64,000 nt of DNA, taken from Pseudoscleropodium purum. Lineage: Eukaryota; Streptophyta; Bryopsida; Hypnales; Brachytheciaceae. The position numbers and the translations under genes were made by a program. Positions within the stretch are counted from its first letter, which is position 1. Every line of letters starts with the position of its first letter. The DNA lies in assembly GCA_963969395.1 (NCBI GenBank), contig OZ017796.1:16866501-16930500 (forward strand). The letters are read 5' to 3'. The notes under the pieces were generated by a model, which did not search any database, was not told the origin of the DNA, and saw only the letters and a list, made by a program, of their open reading frames with translations. Below, piece after piece: positions 45,118 through 57,687 of the stretch.

Positions 45118-48100
45118 GGCAATACCACATGGTCCAAACCACCATCGCAAACAAAAACAAAAAACCACATAAAAGCCAACAACATGTCATACTAAAACAA
45201 CTGAGCTGAATTAGGACATCAACACTCCACTTGCATATATAGATGGTGACTAGCACACACTCTGCCAAATACACCCCATACAAAACCTTGCTTATAACTG
45301 CTATGTAACTCCACTCCCTCACTATCAAACTAAGAGCAAAGTGTAGAATTCGTCATACAATCGCGGTCGAGATACATACAACCAACTAGGATACTCTCAT
45401 CCTCAACCTATTTCTACCACTAATGCTTTTAGTCTTAGCTCAATCTTCTAATAAGTGGAATTTGTTGATGTAATGCCTTTCTACCTTGAGCCGAACTAAG
45501 TCCTCGAGCCATCAACTCCATTGCTCTTTGCCATAATGCTGCAACCCTTGAACCGGCATATGCTCATGAAAAAATTGAAGTAAAGTGGCTGCGAAATGTG
45601 CCCTCTTAAGCAACTCTACATGGATCTGAACTCAACGTTGCTCTCTCAGGTGGGCATAAAGATCACCATGATCACACTGAGTAGTTGCCTATGTTCTAGA
45701 AGTAACTATAAGTAGGCCCATGCTATAGTCACTCATGAGTAATTGAAGTCCAAAGGTGCTCCAAAAACCTTCTGTAATAATAATATAAGAGGCCCTAAAC
45801 TATCCCTAGGCCTCTTAACATCTCTAATCAACACTCAAACTTCTCAATTGAACTCCTAAGGAAGTTGAAATTTTGGTTGTCGTTTTGTTTTTTTTACAAA
45901 AAATAGGGTTTAAAACTTCCTACAATGCACCCAACTGCTCACAGTGCCACTTCAACACCTCCACATCAGCAACATGCCACTTCAACGCCCTTGTTACCTT
46001 AGCATTGTGCCACGTCAATACCCCAAGTTGCAGCCGCTCGTCTCAGCTCCTTCAGTATCATGTAGTGTCATCGATGTTGTTTGGGTCTTATCGATACATG
46101 CTTAGTTTGACAAAGCTAGATGTAGGTTTCCCTTCTCCATACTTTGGTGATCTAAATTTTGAATAAGGAGTTTCAAAATGGAATCTATTGGCAAAAACAA
46201 GAGCCACCTAAAAACTGTATCTTTTCTGCATTACATTTGCTATTGTGCACACACAATCTTCATCTACTCAACTACCTCATCCTAAGGTATTGTAGCTCTT
46301 ACCACACTTGAAATTGGCAAAACTTTATCAACAACAAGATCCTCAACTTCTACTTCTTTGGAAAATCCACTGTGGATGGCAACAAAGTCCAAGCTGCAAT
46401 AGTAGATACCTTCACTAGACTGGAGTTGATTCCAGTTTTCTGATCTTTTGAGGCAATGCTTTGCTAAAAATGAAAGGCTTAATGTATCACAAATGCTAGT
46501 GTATCCACATTTATCTAAATAAATGCTATAGTGTCACAATTCCACATATCCAGATTTGCACAAACCAGGAAACGTACTACTCTCCACAATTGTCATAATG
46601 CTGGAAATTATAGAACCAAGCACCAACTTTACAATGTAGCTACTTGAAAACATTTCATTTGCACCCTAACCTCGGCATGATTTTTCAAAGTATGGTCGCT
46701 TCCTTGGAGTTCAATAGAGCTAATGCATCTTCTCTAACATTCATTCCCTACCTACTCACCCTAAATTGATCATTCAAACCGTTTTGAGTATCCTAATGCC
46801 AATTCATCTCGAGCTTGTGAACCATGTCTAAACTCACACCGTTGTACTCCAACCTCAAACCAGACATCAAGATCCGCAACCACAAATAGACTTTCCAAAT
46901 CCAAGCTCCAACACTACTACTTGCCACTTGCAAAAGATCCCTTGCCTCAAAGAATGTTCAATTCAAAAGAACGATTCTACTGTATCTACAGCAAGCTAGC
47001 CTTGAAGCACAACAACACTGCATCAATCTATAATAGTAGTAAGGGCGTAGTTGCCGAAGTTGCCAATTTCAAATTACATTCTGAAGCCAAACACAAGATT
47101 ATCTAGGGATGCCACACTTTGTATAACTTGGTCAACTTTTCCAATAGTAAGTCCAATGTTATCAATCTCCTATATCAATCAAACTCCCATAAAATCTAGC
47201 AACACATACATTCCAATGCTATACATTGCAAGGGCAAGCTTCCCAAAACAACCCATTCACCACACTCTTCCCAAGCTTCTCCTTCCTTGCCACACACCAT
47301 TCCAACAAAACCTTTGCTCCTCCTTTCCAAGGAGAGGGATGGTACTATTCATCTTAAAGTTTAGAGAGGAGATATTCAATGGCAAGCCCCTATTGGCCCC
47401 TTTCCTTCCTCCATGAACTCTTATCTCCTAAACCAAGGCCAATAATGCACTAGTCTTATTAGTAAGAGTTTGGGACCTATTTCCAAGGCCTAGTGACCCT
47501 AAAACCATGGCTATGGGATTCAAACTTGAGCTCCTCTTGCAATTCCAGCACACAAGAAACTCCTCAAAACACTCTAGAAAATATGTTTGCACTAATTTAG
47601 GTGTAGAAATTCACTACGTATACACCCATAAACATAATGACATCTTTTTCAAGTAATAAGTGGTGAGGAAAAGCTCCTAAAGAAGCTAGAAAAACCTCAC
47701 AAATACCACAAAGTCAAGTCTACATCATTCTTGAAGAATGTATACATGCTAGGATGGAAATCTGAGGCAAATGCCTCTCATTTTGTCACGTGGGAGACTC
47801 AACTTGAAAAAGATGAGTCTCCAAAACACCTACATAGAGGTCAAAGGGTTTGAGGTTCCCAAATGAGGTGCCATGACTTCATGGCTGTCCCAAGTGCTCC
47901 AAACTTCCTTTGACACCTCCATGACTTCACAAACACCACCCAATGCGGAATCCAAGCCCAAACATCTTGTATGACATTTCCAATTTATAGAATTCACATT
48001 TTGTAATGACCAATTTTTTAAAGCATGTTGAGAATCTAAAAAAATAGAAAAGAAAACTCCCTCATATACAATCTCGAAGATGGAACACACTTCTACTTCT

Positions 48101-48665
48101 AGTATTTTTTTATTGGAGTAGGGAGAGCTACATATGCTTCAATATTACACACTATTAAGCGTCATTGGCATCCAAAAATCACTAATCAAAACAATTTTCT
48201 TTAATATAAATCAAATAGCTATAAAATGTTCTACATGTATTATATTTAACAAATGTAAACATGAAAACAATAAGCCCCTTCTCATTATTACATATCTCCT
48301 ATAACTAATATTGCTTTTGAGTTCCATTATAAATACATTCTATATCTTATTAACCAATTTATAAACCAAAAGATCTACAATACACCAACATTAATTTCAT
48401 AATTCACCTCTATGGAATAGTTCATCAGTATACTTTTGGCCTTAGTTATAAGGGTGCAAGGTTATGTTTGGTCATAAGTCTTTGCTCTTATAATGAGAAG
48501 GCTTGATATAATTTGTCACCATCTTTGCAAAGTACAAAGGTTGGTAAGAAATTTTAAGGACTGCATTACAAAATCACAAAAAACATAGTGCAACTCGTAT
48601 ACCATCATGGTAGATGTTGAACAATAGTTCATTAAGTTTTTGAGGAAAAAAAATCCCAATTGCCC
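45118..48665. other. Flank upstream of the gypsy element; no gene recognised
   Basis: The first part should hold the gypsy leader and 5' LTR, but I could not find a repeat of the 37097 region or a tRNA-complementary site. Several ORFs of 60-120 codons (for example 46921-47416 plus, 47830-48090 minus) show no domain. The stretch at about 45930-46010 repeats TGCCACTTCAAC-like phrases three to four times. Confidence 0.35.
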
Positions 48666-48815
48666 TTAACCCTCAAAGGACATTGAAGTTGAAAATTCGT
48701 TGATGGATGACTTCATTGTTCATTGTAGAAACAAATAATGCAACTATTGGTTCAATAAATAAAGCAGTTTTGGTGACTACTTTGGTGATGGGTAGCTATG
48801 CCCTTTAAAGGTTAA
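48666..48815. repeat. TTAA-flanked miniature element, 150 bp
   Basis: TTAA at 48666-48669 is followed by CCCTCAAAGGACA. The right end reads TGCCCTTTAAAGG before TTAA at 48812-48815. The termini are imperfect inverted repeats (10 of 13 positions). Its body is homologous, in opposite orientation, to the element at 49014-49168. Confidence 0.65.
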
Positions 48816-49013
48816 AGTTCATCACCTCTACTCTTACAACAAACACACCAAACAAGACCTTTTTGACATCTATAGGAAATAATCATATTTGCCTTAGCAA
48901 GGTAATATGTAGATTCAAGGTGCATGTGAATAAGAGATTGACTATCAAATTAAAATTACAAACTTCTCTCACATATGTCTAATGTCTTGCTTGCAACATG
49001 GCCAAACTCTTCT

Positions 49014-49168
49014 TTAACATTTAAAGGACACGGCCCCCTATGACCAAGGTAGTCACTAAAACTGCTCCAATTATTGAACCAATAGGTGCATTCTTTGTTT
49101 CAACAATGAACAATGAAGTCATTCATCAAGTCAACTACTTTTTAGCCTCAACATCCTTCAAGGGTTAA
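49014..49168. repeat. TTAA-flanked miniature element, 155 bp, opposite orientation
   Basis: TTAA at 49014-49017 and 49165-49168 bound the element. Its right end, read on the opposite strand, is CCCTTGAAGGAT and the left end CATTTAAAGGACA. It aligns to the reverse complement of 48666-48815 over nearly its full length. It is also related to 1559-1705. Confidence 0.65.
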
Positions 49169-51111
49169 GATTGATTGTAAATATGCCAACTTGGAGTATG
49201 GGGTTTGATTCTTGAAGCATGGTGCCTACATAGTTACTGAGATAGTATGTAAGATAATATGCTTTTAAAATCACTATTTAAGCCTACCTAACTCATCATT
49301 TTTCAAGGAACATGTCACTCATTCTAAAATAGGGGGTGTATTTAGAATATGGGTGCTTTTAGACTAGACTACCTTACATATGGAACTCAATCTAAACATG
49401 CCCTTAATTTTTTACGCCACCACCACCACAAAATTAAAAGGTGTTGGAGGTACCTCTGTTTTGCTTTTTGGCGATGCAAAAACTCGGTGCAGAGTTATGA
49501 TCGAAGGTAGGACATCATTACGAACAGGCACTTTATTCACGCCAGCCTTCTTTGAAGACCGGAGTTTTTATCTATCTATTCATGATCGAAGTCGGCGATC
49601 CTGAACCGTCGATCTGGTCTGCCGAATCCGACGGTTCACATCGTCTCGCCTATCTGTCCATTCGTTCGGGAGTCAGTGAGAAACTACTGAAGCGCACTCA
49701 TTCCCTTGCTCCGAACTTCGTTCTCGCACTCCGACGAACTGAATGCACTCTCCGCAAGTCACGTTTTTATTTCCCAATGTCGCGAAGCTGCGTCAGTCGA
49801 TCGCGAACATTTCCTGAGCTTGCTGTGCGGATTTCACAGCAGTTTCGAGCTTCTTGAGGGCGTCTCGGGGCCAATGCGGGCATCTGGGAATCCGTTTCAG
49901 GGGGTTTCCGTGGAGTACAGCGCAGGGGTGCGGGATCTTTGAGAGGAGCCATTTTCAGCGTTGTGGCGTTCCTTTTCAGTTGAAACGAAGCTCGGATGGG
50001 AGTTCTTTGGATGTGATCCGCAGGGTTGCTGATCTAGGTCAATTGGATTCCGGGGCATTTGGAAGCCGAAAAGGTGTTTAGGTCGTCGCATTGGAAGGGG
50101 GGATTGGATGTGCAGGATCTGTTGTGGATTTTAGATTTCTGGTTTGGCATTTTCTCGGGAATAAACTGTATGGAGTCGCGTTTACGCGGGTCTACAGGCA
50201 CCCTGTAGCGGGAGATGCGATGGAATCCTGAGTCGTGGTGGGGTGGATTGAGATCAGATTGGTATACAACCTCGCACTGGCTATAGAGAACGGGCGCTGA
50301 TTGCTAACTCTAGTTCCGTCTTGTTTGGATTGGAGTACGTTTCGATCCGAGTTCGAGGTGTTTAGGGTTTGAGGTGAATCGGAGGTTTGTGGATGACGAG
50401 TGACAGGTACTTGGCATATGTATCTCTCATTTCGCTATGGTACTCAAATGGAATGTATTTGAAAAAATGATAAAAACTCGTCTATTTGCAAGCATTCAGG
50501 ATGTGAGCTGGTAAGCTTACTAGTTTTTGTAGGATACTATCTAGGCACCAAACTGACTCATAAGAAATTGTCAAGGAAGACATGGTAAAGTAAAAAACTA
50601 ATGCCATCTCCTTCAAATTAAGTGAAAATGCTTCTTGTTTCTAATTGTTTTTTTGGTTTTCAAGCAAGCGAGAGGCCATAGTTGGCCCTCCAGTGCGCAC
50701 CATAGCAGATGCGTACTGATTGTCAGGCACCTTAGGATAGTGTTACAAGATTGGACTCAGATGTGACCCTAAAACCCTATGTTGTTTTTGTATATAATTC
50801 TTCAGACATGGAAGGGCTACATTTCTGAGGAATGGATCTTCACAATCTTGGCAGGAGGACAGTGAAGCCCATGTAGTGCACTAGCTTTGTGAAGAGAAAG
50901 CTGATCTTCAGACAAGTAATATATCATCCAAGGATGCCTGGCGTGCCAGTTGAATCTCGTAATGTCTAGACGGTGTTCATCGGCAACTGTTAATTAGCTG
51001 CTGAAAGGATGCTGGAGATGATGAGAATAGCAGATCATGGTATCGCTCAATTAGCAGAAGATTGAGATGGAACAGGAGCAGACTCTTGTTGAAAAGTAGT
51101 ACGTAGCGAGG
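49169..51111 (+). other. Upstream region and probable 5' leader of the DENND6-like gene
   Basis: From about 49480 to 50400 the sequence is clearly GC-richer than the repeats to its left, as for a promoter or 5' UTR of a host gene. AT-rich sequence from about 50407 (after GACAGGTACTTG, a possible donor) suggests a 5' UTR intron, but I cannot place its acceptor. Overlapping ORFs on both strands at 49380-50091 have no domain. Confidence 0.4.
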
Positions 51112-54100
51112 ATGAATCGGAGTGTTACCTTGTCGGTTCCTCGCCCCGACCCCATTGGAAAGCCCGATGTTTCTGCCCTACAGCGATGGATAGTGGCAAT
51201 TTGTGCCATTCGTTTTGATCTTCAACAGGGACAGGTAACTTACCTCCTCATGGACCAGTGTGTCCTTTGAAGGAACTCACAAGCGTTCGTAGCTCAACTG
51301 TCTGAAGCGGAAGGTTGTCTTCAAATATTAGGTGGACATGGATACATGTCCAGAAGAATCTATATGAATGTCTTACGAAACGAATTTGGAGAGTATCTAG
51401 TAGATTAGGTCTTGAGATGCTATTCTTGATAAGTGTAGTACACTGTCGTCAAGCGGCTGCTTGCATCATCAATACAGTTGTCTTGGGGACTTCCGCATAT
51501 GCTTTTATTGTAATCTATATAAAGTGTTAGTGCTAGTAAATCTTATCAGCTTGTTTGCATGTTGGCAGCTGGTTGAAGAGTGCTATCCTGAAAATGCCCT
51601 CTCCCCAGAGGAAGAGCTTGATGTGGCCTTCAGTTCATTTCCAGACTCAATGTCTCAAGGAAGCACGCATGCTAGTGTGCATGACTGCGCATTCTTCTTC
51701 CGGATACGCAGGCGTGGGTCGATTCCTACTGCTGCTATTCTAGCTCCACCTCGTAGAACTGTTTCCCATCCCGTGGACCAATATGTTGATGTCGGGGCTG
51801 TAGATCACACAGGTGAGCATTATATGATTAACTTAACCTTTCAATTTCGTCTCGTCTCCGTGATGGCCTCCTGTGACGTCTGCTGCTTTTGAACTTCGTC
51901 CGATATTTTCGCTCAAAGGCTTTTGACGTCTAAAATGTATACGAATCTGTAGAGTATGTATTGGTCAGACTTTGGATACTCATTTACTTCATAACTGTTT
52001 TCATATCTACCTGAAGTTCTTGGTATTGATGTATTATTTGATCTTGCACTTATTAGTTGCTATATTGATGTCACTATCCAACCTTTTCGCAGTACGACAA
52101 CTGACTTTTGAAGAGCCTCAAGTACCGCAAAGATCATGGAGCGAGGGTTCAGCGGTCCTTGAGAACTCTCCAAATGATAAGGAAATTAGCACTGGGGGTG
52201 GATGGGGTAGTTTGCCTCTGCCTAGCATTCTTGCGAATGTGATATCTCCAAAGCCTGCAACGAGGGAGACCAGCAATCATATACCTCCCTCTAATGATCT
52301 TCCAAGCAGCATCCCCAGTCCTGGTGAAGCAAACACTGATCTGCCCGCTTACTCACCGGAAACAGTGAATGGAAGTTCTCGTGGTGGCCCTGGCAGTGGA
52401 GGTCCTCGGTACCTATATGGCTTTGTTTTCAATAGGTATCGCAGCTTAGCATCAACCCAACTTCTTTTGTGCACTATTTATTATTGTTCCCGTTCTGAAC
52501 ATGGTATTATACAGAGTCTTTCCCTGGTTGTAAATCCCTCGTTATTCTCAAAATCCTGTAAGGATACTATCTATTGGACTCACTGGTGTATGTTGTCCAC
52601 AGGCAAAGGCAGGATGAGAGACTCAGGCGTGGGGGTGAACAAAAATCTGTAGTCATCCTTTCTGAGCGTCCTTATTCGTGTGTGTTCAAGCCCTTGGTTC
52701 AAATTGCAGGGCCTTTGTATTTTGATATTGGTGTGCGAGCTTTAGAACAGGTGGCATCTCATGTGTCCCATTGGGCACCTCCTCTTCACGGGCAGTTGAT
52801 GGAATTGCTGGTCGGCAACATCAGCATCCGTGCCCATCTCCCACCAGCTCATACTCTTCCCCCTGGTTGTGGAACTCCAATGGATGATTTCACCTCGGCA
52901 ATGGCACCAGTGCCCCCCTTAAACAGATCCATTCCTCAGGGTGTCTTCCACGACGTTGATCTGTTTGGTTCCTTTCGAGGAGTCCTCATGAATCTGTGGG
53001 TTCTTTGGGAGCTTCTTTTAGTTGGTGAACCTTTGATGGTGATAGCTCCCACTCCTTCACAGGTTTGTGAGGCAGTAGCTGCCCTAGTTAGCCTGGTTGC
53101 ACCACTGCCATGTAGCGTAGACTTTCGACCTTACTTTACAATCCATGACCCAGACTTCAGTGGACTGAATTCTGTGAAAGAAGGGGAAAGGGGTCCCCAA
53201 ATGGTTCTGGGAGTAACCAATCTTTTCTTCCTCAAGGCCCTGAAGAACGTTCCCCATGTAATTTCAGTTGGAACCCCAAACTCAACTCCCAGTCGTTTGA
53301 AATTGTCTCCTTTGAATAGGAGTAGTCCACAAACTGGGAATCGGCGGTTATCACTGCAACTACAGCTATCTCCATTGACCAGATTTTCTCCAGCGAATCT
53401 GCTCAAAGTTGCTAGAGTGCGGAAAGATGGACCCCTTTCTTTGATGTCAGAGCATCGGGAATGTTTGTGGACAAGCTATGCGGCAGCAACGAAACCGGAT
53501 ACCTCAGTTCTCAACCGTTTAGTTGATGCAGGAGTTTCCCCCCGAACGGAAGAATCCATGTCTATGGTGAACAACGAGGTTTTGAGGCGCCACTTTCTAG
53601 AATTGACCACTAATTTTTTGGCACCATTTGGGCCCTACCTACGTGCAACTACCCCACAGGAGGGATCATCACCCTTCCGGGATCCGCCTCCTCTACCTCC
53701 TTTTCATGCACATGATTTTCTTGAGGGCCTGGCTGCTCGCGGAGCCGGCAAGTTTCTTGCAAAGCGATTGCGTGCCAACTGGCTTGACCTCTATAGGTAT
53801 CAGATCTCGAATTTTTTTGTGTAGTGTAAGCTTTTGTTGTAGCGTGCATCTTGTGCATCATGCAATTTTCAGAGTTGCCCGAGTGTGAATGTATAAACTG
53901 AGCTGAATTGTCTTTTTGGTGTTCCAAAACTTGGTTATGCTCATGAGGCTTGATGGTGGACTTGCTTTATATGTTTCGTTGAGAGCATGAAATTGGTGGA
54001 TTAGATTGTGATACTTGTGTGTCATTGCAGGCGTTTTTTAGAGGGACCAAATTTCATGCCATGGTTCCAGCGTAGACGAGCTGTAGCTGAGCAAGAACAA

Positions 54101-54787
54101 CATCGTATTTGGAGGCAAGCTCGTTGTAAGGCTGATGTGGAGACCTTTTTGACTTCAATGACGGAAGTTGAGGTGTTGGATTCATTTTCTGCTGTTGAAC
54201 GCCACTTGATCATTGAATCGCAGGTACAGATTATTAACTCTATGCATTTTTAGAGAGTAACGAGCCCTTCAGTTATCAGTTCCCTTTCTTTCAGTTCAAA
54301 ACTACAACGTGTTTAGTCTATAATACTTGCCTCACTATTTTCTGTCTTGCTCCCGTGGATCTTTCACTAGGGTTTAACAGTTGATGTCATTTTAGGTAGG
54401 TCAATGGACATGATCATCGATCTTGTGCAACCTGGGTCGAGAATCTGATCTGCACAAGTTCTCTTCATTTTCTTCCAGATGTTGCAACGAGCGGGGCTTG
54501 CGAATACCGAAACAGAGGTAATCAAGAAGCTAAGAAGCGATTTGCGCACAATCTTCAACTTACTGCCGAGCGACCTGCAGCAGATGCTACTAACCAATCC
54601 GCAGCGAGCAGGTCATCTGCAAGCCACTGTAACACGTGAAATCCCCAAGGTTCCTGCGAAATCACCCTCCAGGTTTGGATTATTTTGGCCAACATTTGAA
54701 TCCTCGCAATCAGACGGGAAGGCCCCTGAAGGATCAAGCAGACAACTGGAGCTGCTACAAGATCCCTTAGATTTGAACAGAACTTGA
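51112..54787 (+). CDS. DENND6/AFI1-like DENN-domain protein, six exons
   Basis: Proposed exons are 51112-51234, 51569-51812, 52093-52435, 52603-53796, 54031-54223 and 54479-54787, all with GT/AG borders and consistent phases. They give 802 codons including the stop (801 aa). An in-frame TAG at 51097-51099 supports the first ATG. The start has RWIVAICAIRFDLQQGQ and then LVEECYPENALSPEEE with SFPDS, the uDENN-type opening of DENND6. Exons 3-4 give YLYGFVFNRQRQDERLRRGG, SVVILSERPY and PLYFDIG, then the cDENN segment (FDVDLFGSF-like, WELLLVGEPLMVIAPTPSQV). DENN proteins act as GDP/GTP exchange factors for Rab GTPases; DENND6 proteins act on Rab14-type traffic in animals. The role in plants is inferred. 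A proline/serine-rich insert of about 100 residues (encoded by exon 3) is longer than I expect for the family. Confidence 0.88.
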
Positions 54788-57687
54788 TTGCTATCGTCTG
54801 TTGTTGGTATCAAATTGAGTAATGCCATATCCTTGGAACCTGAAGTTAGCTTCTTGTACACAATTGTTCCTCTTTTGCATGTCGGTGATGTATTGTATTG
54901 TATTGTCGAGGTTATTTCAAGAGCGACTTTCTAAGTGATATTTCGTGAAATGTTGCATGGAAGAGTGAAGGCAACATCTGCACTATGGCACAAGGAGTCA
55001 TGGGAGTCGTATCAGATTTTGAAAAACTGTTTGAATTCAAAAAATGATAAATTACCGTAAGATGTATGTTTGCAAGGTAGAAAACACAACTAACTGTTAC
55101 AGAAATGATTATAGTTGCATTTCGTTTATATTGGGGGTTTCGTACCCCGTCCTTGTATGTCTTCATCCGTCCTCCGTCTTTCTTCGACCTTCATCTCAAG
55201 ACACTGATTTATCCTATTAGTGTCACAATTACCGGATTTATGTATTGTGGAAATCAGTACATTACCGTAATGTTTCTGCCTTTGCCAATGTCCGGGGAGA
55301 ACTGCCGGTTAGTTCATTGTGAGCTGTTGCCTACGGAAAATAACCGGTTGGAGTGTGAAATGGAGGATCTAAGACTTGACAAAAGAAATTGGTAGGATTG
55401 GCAACCAATTTGTGTGCAAATATAAGAGGTGAATATGTAGTTGCTTTCATGAAATTGTCAAATTTTAGTTGCTTGCCATTTCACCAATATCTAGAAGTGG
55501 TTATGTTCTTGGACAAGGTGGATATTGTTTTAGGATTGATTGTGGTAGTTAGCCCATGTTGTCATCCATGTAATGAAATTTGGAGTTTAGATTTGAAATT
55601 GGCATAATTTTGAAAGAAAAGGATTGTAGCCTTTGCAAATTTGAAGTTGATGGAAAGTGACCAATGAAAATTTAAAACTAAAAGAAATGAATTGAGAGAT
55701 TTTGATAAGAAGAGGATACAACCAATGCTTGTGAAAAATAAAATGTAGTTCTTTTTATAAAGAAAAGGAAAATTATTGAGGCAACCTAGAGAACTTTTTG
55801 AACCCTAGTCTACACTAATTTGACATAATATGGCTTTGATATTTTATTGTTATCCACAAATAGAATAAATTATTATACTCAAATTGAGAATGCTAATCTA
55901 CACTAATTTAAAATAGTATGACTTTGGTATAGTATTGTCACTCACTAATAGAATAAATTCTTATACTCAAATTGCAATATTGTTAAATTAATGTATCCTA
56001 AGTGAAGGTGCAAACTTTGTATCACTAAGTCACTTTATAACTTTGCAAAGTCAAATTTCATTTTTAACATGGCACTCTTATTAGTTTAATAGGATTCTAT
56101 TTAACTAGAAAGTCAAAGTTTTATAGGAAAATATGTTCCTATAAAAGATGACATGGCCTGACTCTTCTAGCTCAAAAAATAATGATTCTTTGTTGTGAGC
56201 TTATATTTCTTCACCATATAATTCTATTTTGGAAACTAAAGTAGGAGGTTCATAAAACAATCAAGCTCTAAAAGTGTTCTTTAACATAAAGGTATATATT
56301 TCTTTTATCAATGTACTACCAATGAACATATTTAGAGATGGATACTATTAGTGCCCTATGTGATTCTAACTTCAAAATTCATAACTAATTCAATGAAGGT
56401 GACAGAAAAATTGAATGACTTTTGTTAAATGCCAATTTCATTTATCTTTCAAAGAAAATTTATTGAAAAATATTTAAAGAACTTTAACTCTTCATAATTA
56501 CAAATCAACTAATAAATGACGAATTTATGAATCTCCTACTTATTTACGTTGGTTTAGAATTTTATGAGATTTTAATTTTGTAGAAGGTAGTACAATAAAA
56601 TCATATCTCATCTTGCACTCATTTTAATTGATAGTGTGACATTGATAAATTAGTGTCACAAGCATAAGTAGGATGAATTGATGTACATAAGCAAGAAAAA
56701 CCTCGAAAATAGAACAACAAATTTTCAAATCATCAGTTCACTTCTCCAACAACACATTCTAGTGTTTTCCTGGTCCGCCTCCGTTGGTGCGGTCCTCGCT
56801 CCAGCCGTTTCGCACGGAGCCCAGCCACAACTAAGTTTTGAATTTGAACTCCACGTCCGAAAGCAACGGAACCACCGAAACGGACTCACGTCCTTCACTT
56901 CCTAATCAAAGCCTACATCGAGCCCCCACAGAAGCTCCTGAAAGAAGCCTTTCAGTGAATTTTAATACTGTGTATGAATCCCATCCAAAGGCAACAAATT
57001 CACGTCTTTCATTTTAAAAAATTTGGGTTCATTTGTGCGCAGGTTTGGAAAGAACTGTGCACTTGGCCGTCTCCCATTCCCAGCAAAGATTCAGGTCAAT
57101 TCTGGAAAGAGGTTCCATTTTTAGGCTCATACTATTTCCATGCTGCCTACTGATACTGTTTGTGAGGCTAGCTAGACGCCTGCTCGCTGCGTGTTGCAGT
57201 TACAGATCGAGTTCTCTGATAGATTTTCACCCCACGACTTGTCACATCTGTTTTTTTGAAACTTGCACGTTTCAGTTGCTCGAGCTTTGTGCTAGCTGGG
57301 ACAGGATTTGCCATGTGACCGTGGAAATCTATTTTCATGTGGAGATGAGTTTTTTGACTTTTGTCTCTTCTTAGGAGCGGCGTGAGTGCGTGTGTGTCTG
57401 CATTACTGACAAAAGAATGTGAGTTGGATAGCTTGACTTGCGCATCAGGCCAGGTGAGCATTAGGAGACACTCTGAGCGCTTTGGTGCATTCTGAGTGAG
57501 ATCTGGGTGCAAGTACTACTGACTCAGATCGTTATTGGCATATGTGTCAAACAATTGGATCTGTTGGAAATGCAGGGTGAAAACTATGGAGTCTCTTACG
57601 CACGTAGCAAGAGCGATTCAGTGAAGATCGTGGGAACAAGGGTTTAAGGAGAGGTTTAGCAGCAGGGTTGAGTTTGTAACGGTAGCC
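54788..57687. other. Intergenic region between the DENND6-like and DOMON-b561 genes
   Basis: The first ~600 bases hold the 3' flank of the DENND6-like gene. From about 55400 to 56700 the DNA is AT-rich; a phrase of about 60 bases around CTACACTAATTTGACATAAT/TAGAATAAATTCTTATACTC recurs at about 55810 and 55890. From about 56750 the composition becomes GC-richer and probably includes the promoter and 5' UTR of the next gene. ORFs at 57033-57512 on both strands show no domain. Confidence 0.4.

Noticed and set aside
45118..46200. Search for the gypsy 5' LTR and primer-binding site
   Set aside because: No copy of the sequence below 37097 and no tRNA 3'-end complement was found by eye, so no LTR pair is claimed.
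49380..50091. Overlapping ORFs on both strands in the GC-richer stretch before the DENND6-like gene
   Set aside because: There is no domain, ORFs overlap in several frames, and the position fits a promoter or 5' UTR.
57033..57512. 113- and 114-codon ORFs on opposite strands upstream of the DOMON-b561 gene
   Set aside because: They overlap each other with no domain and lie in the probable promoter or leader.
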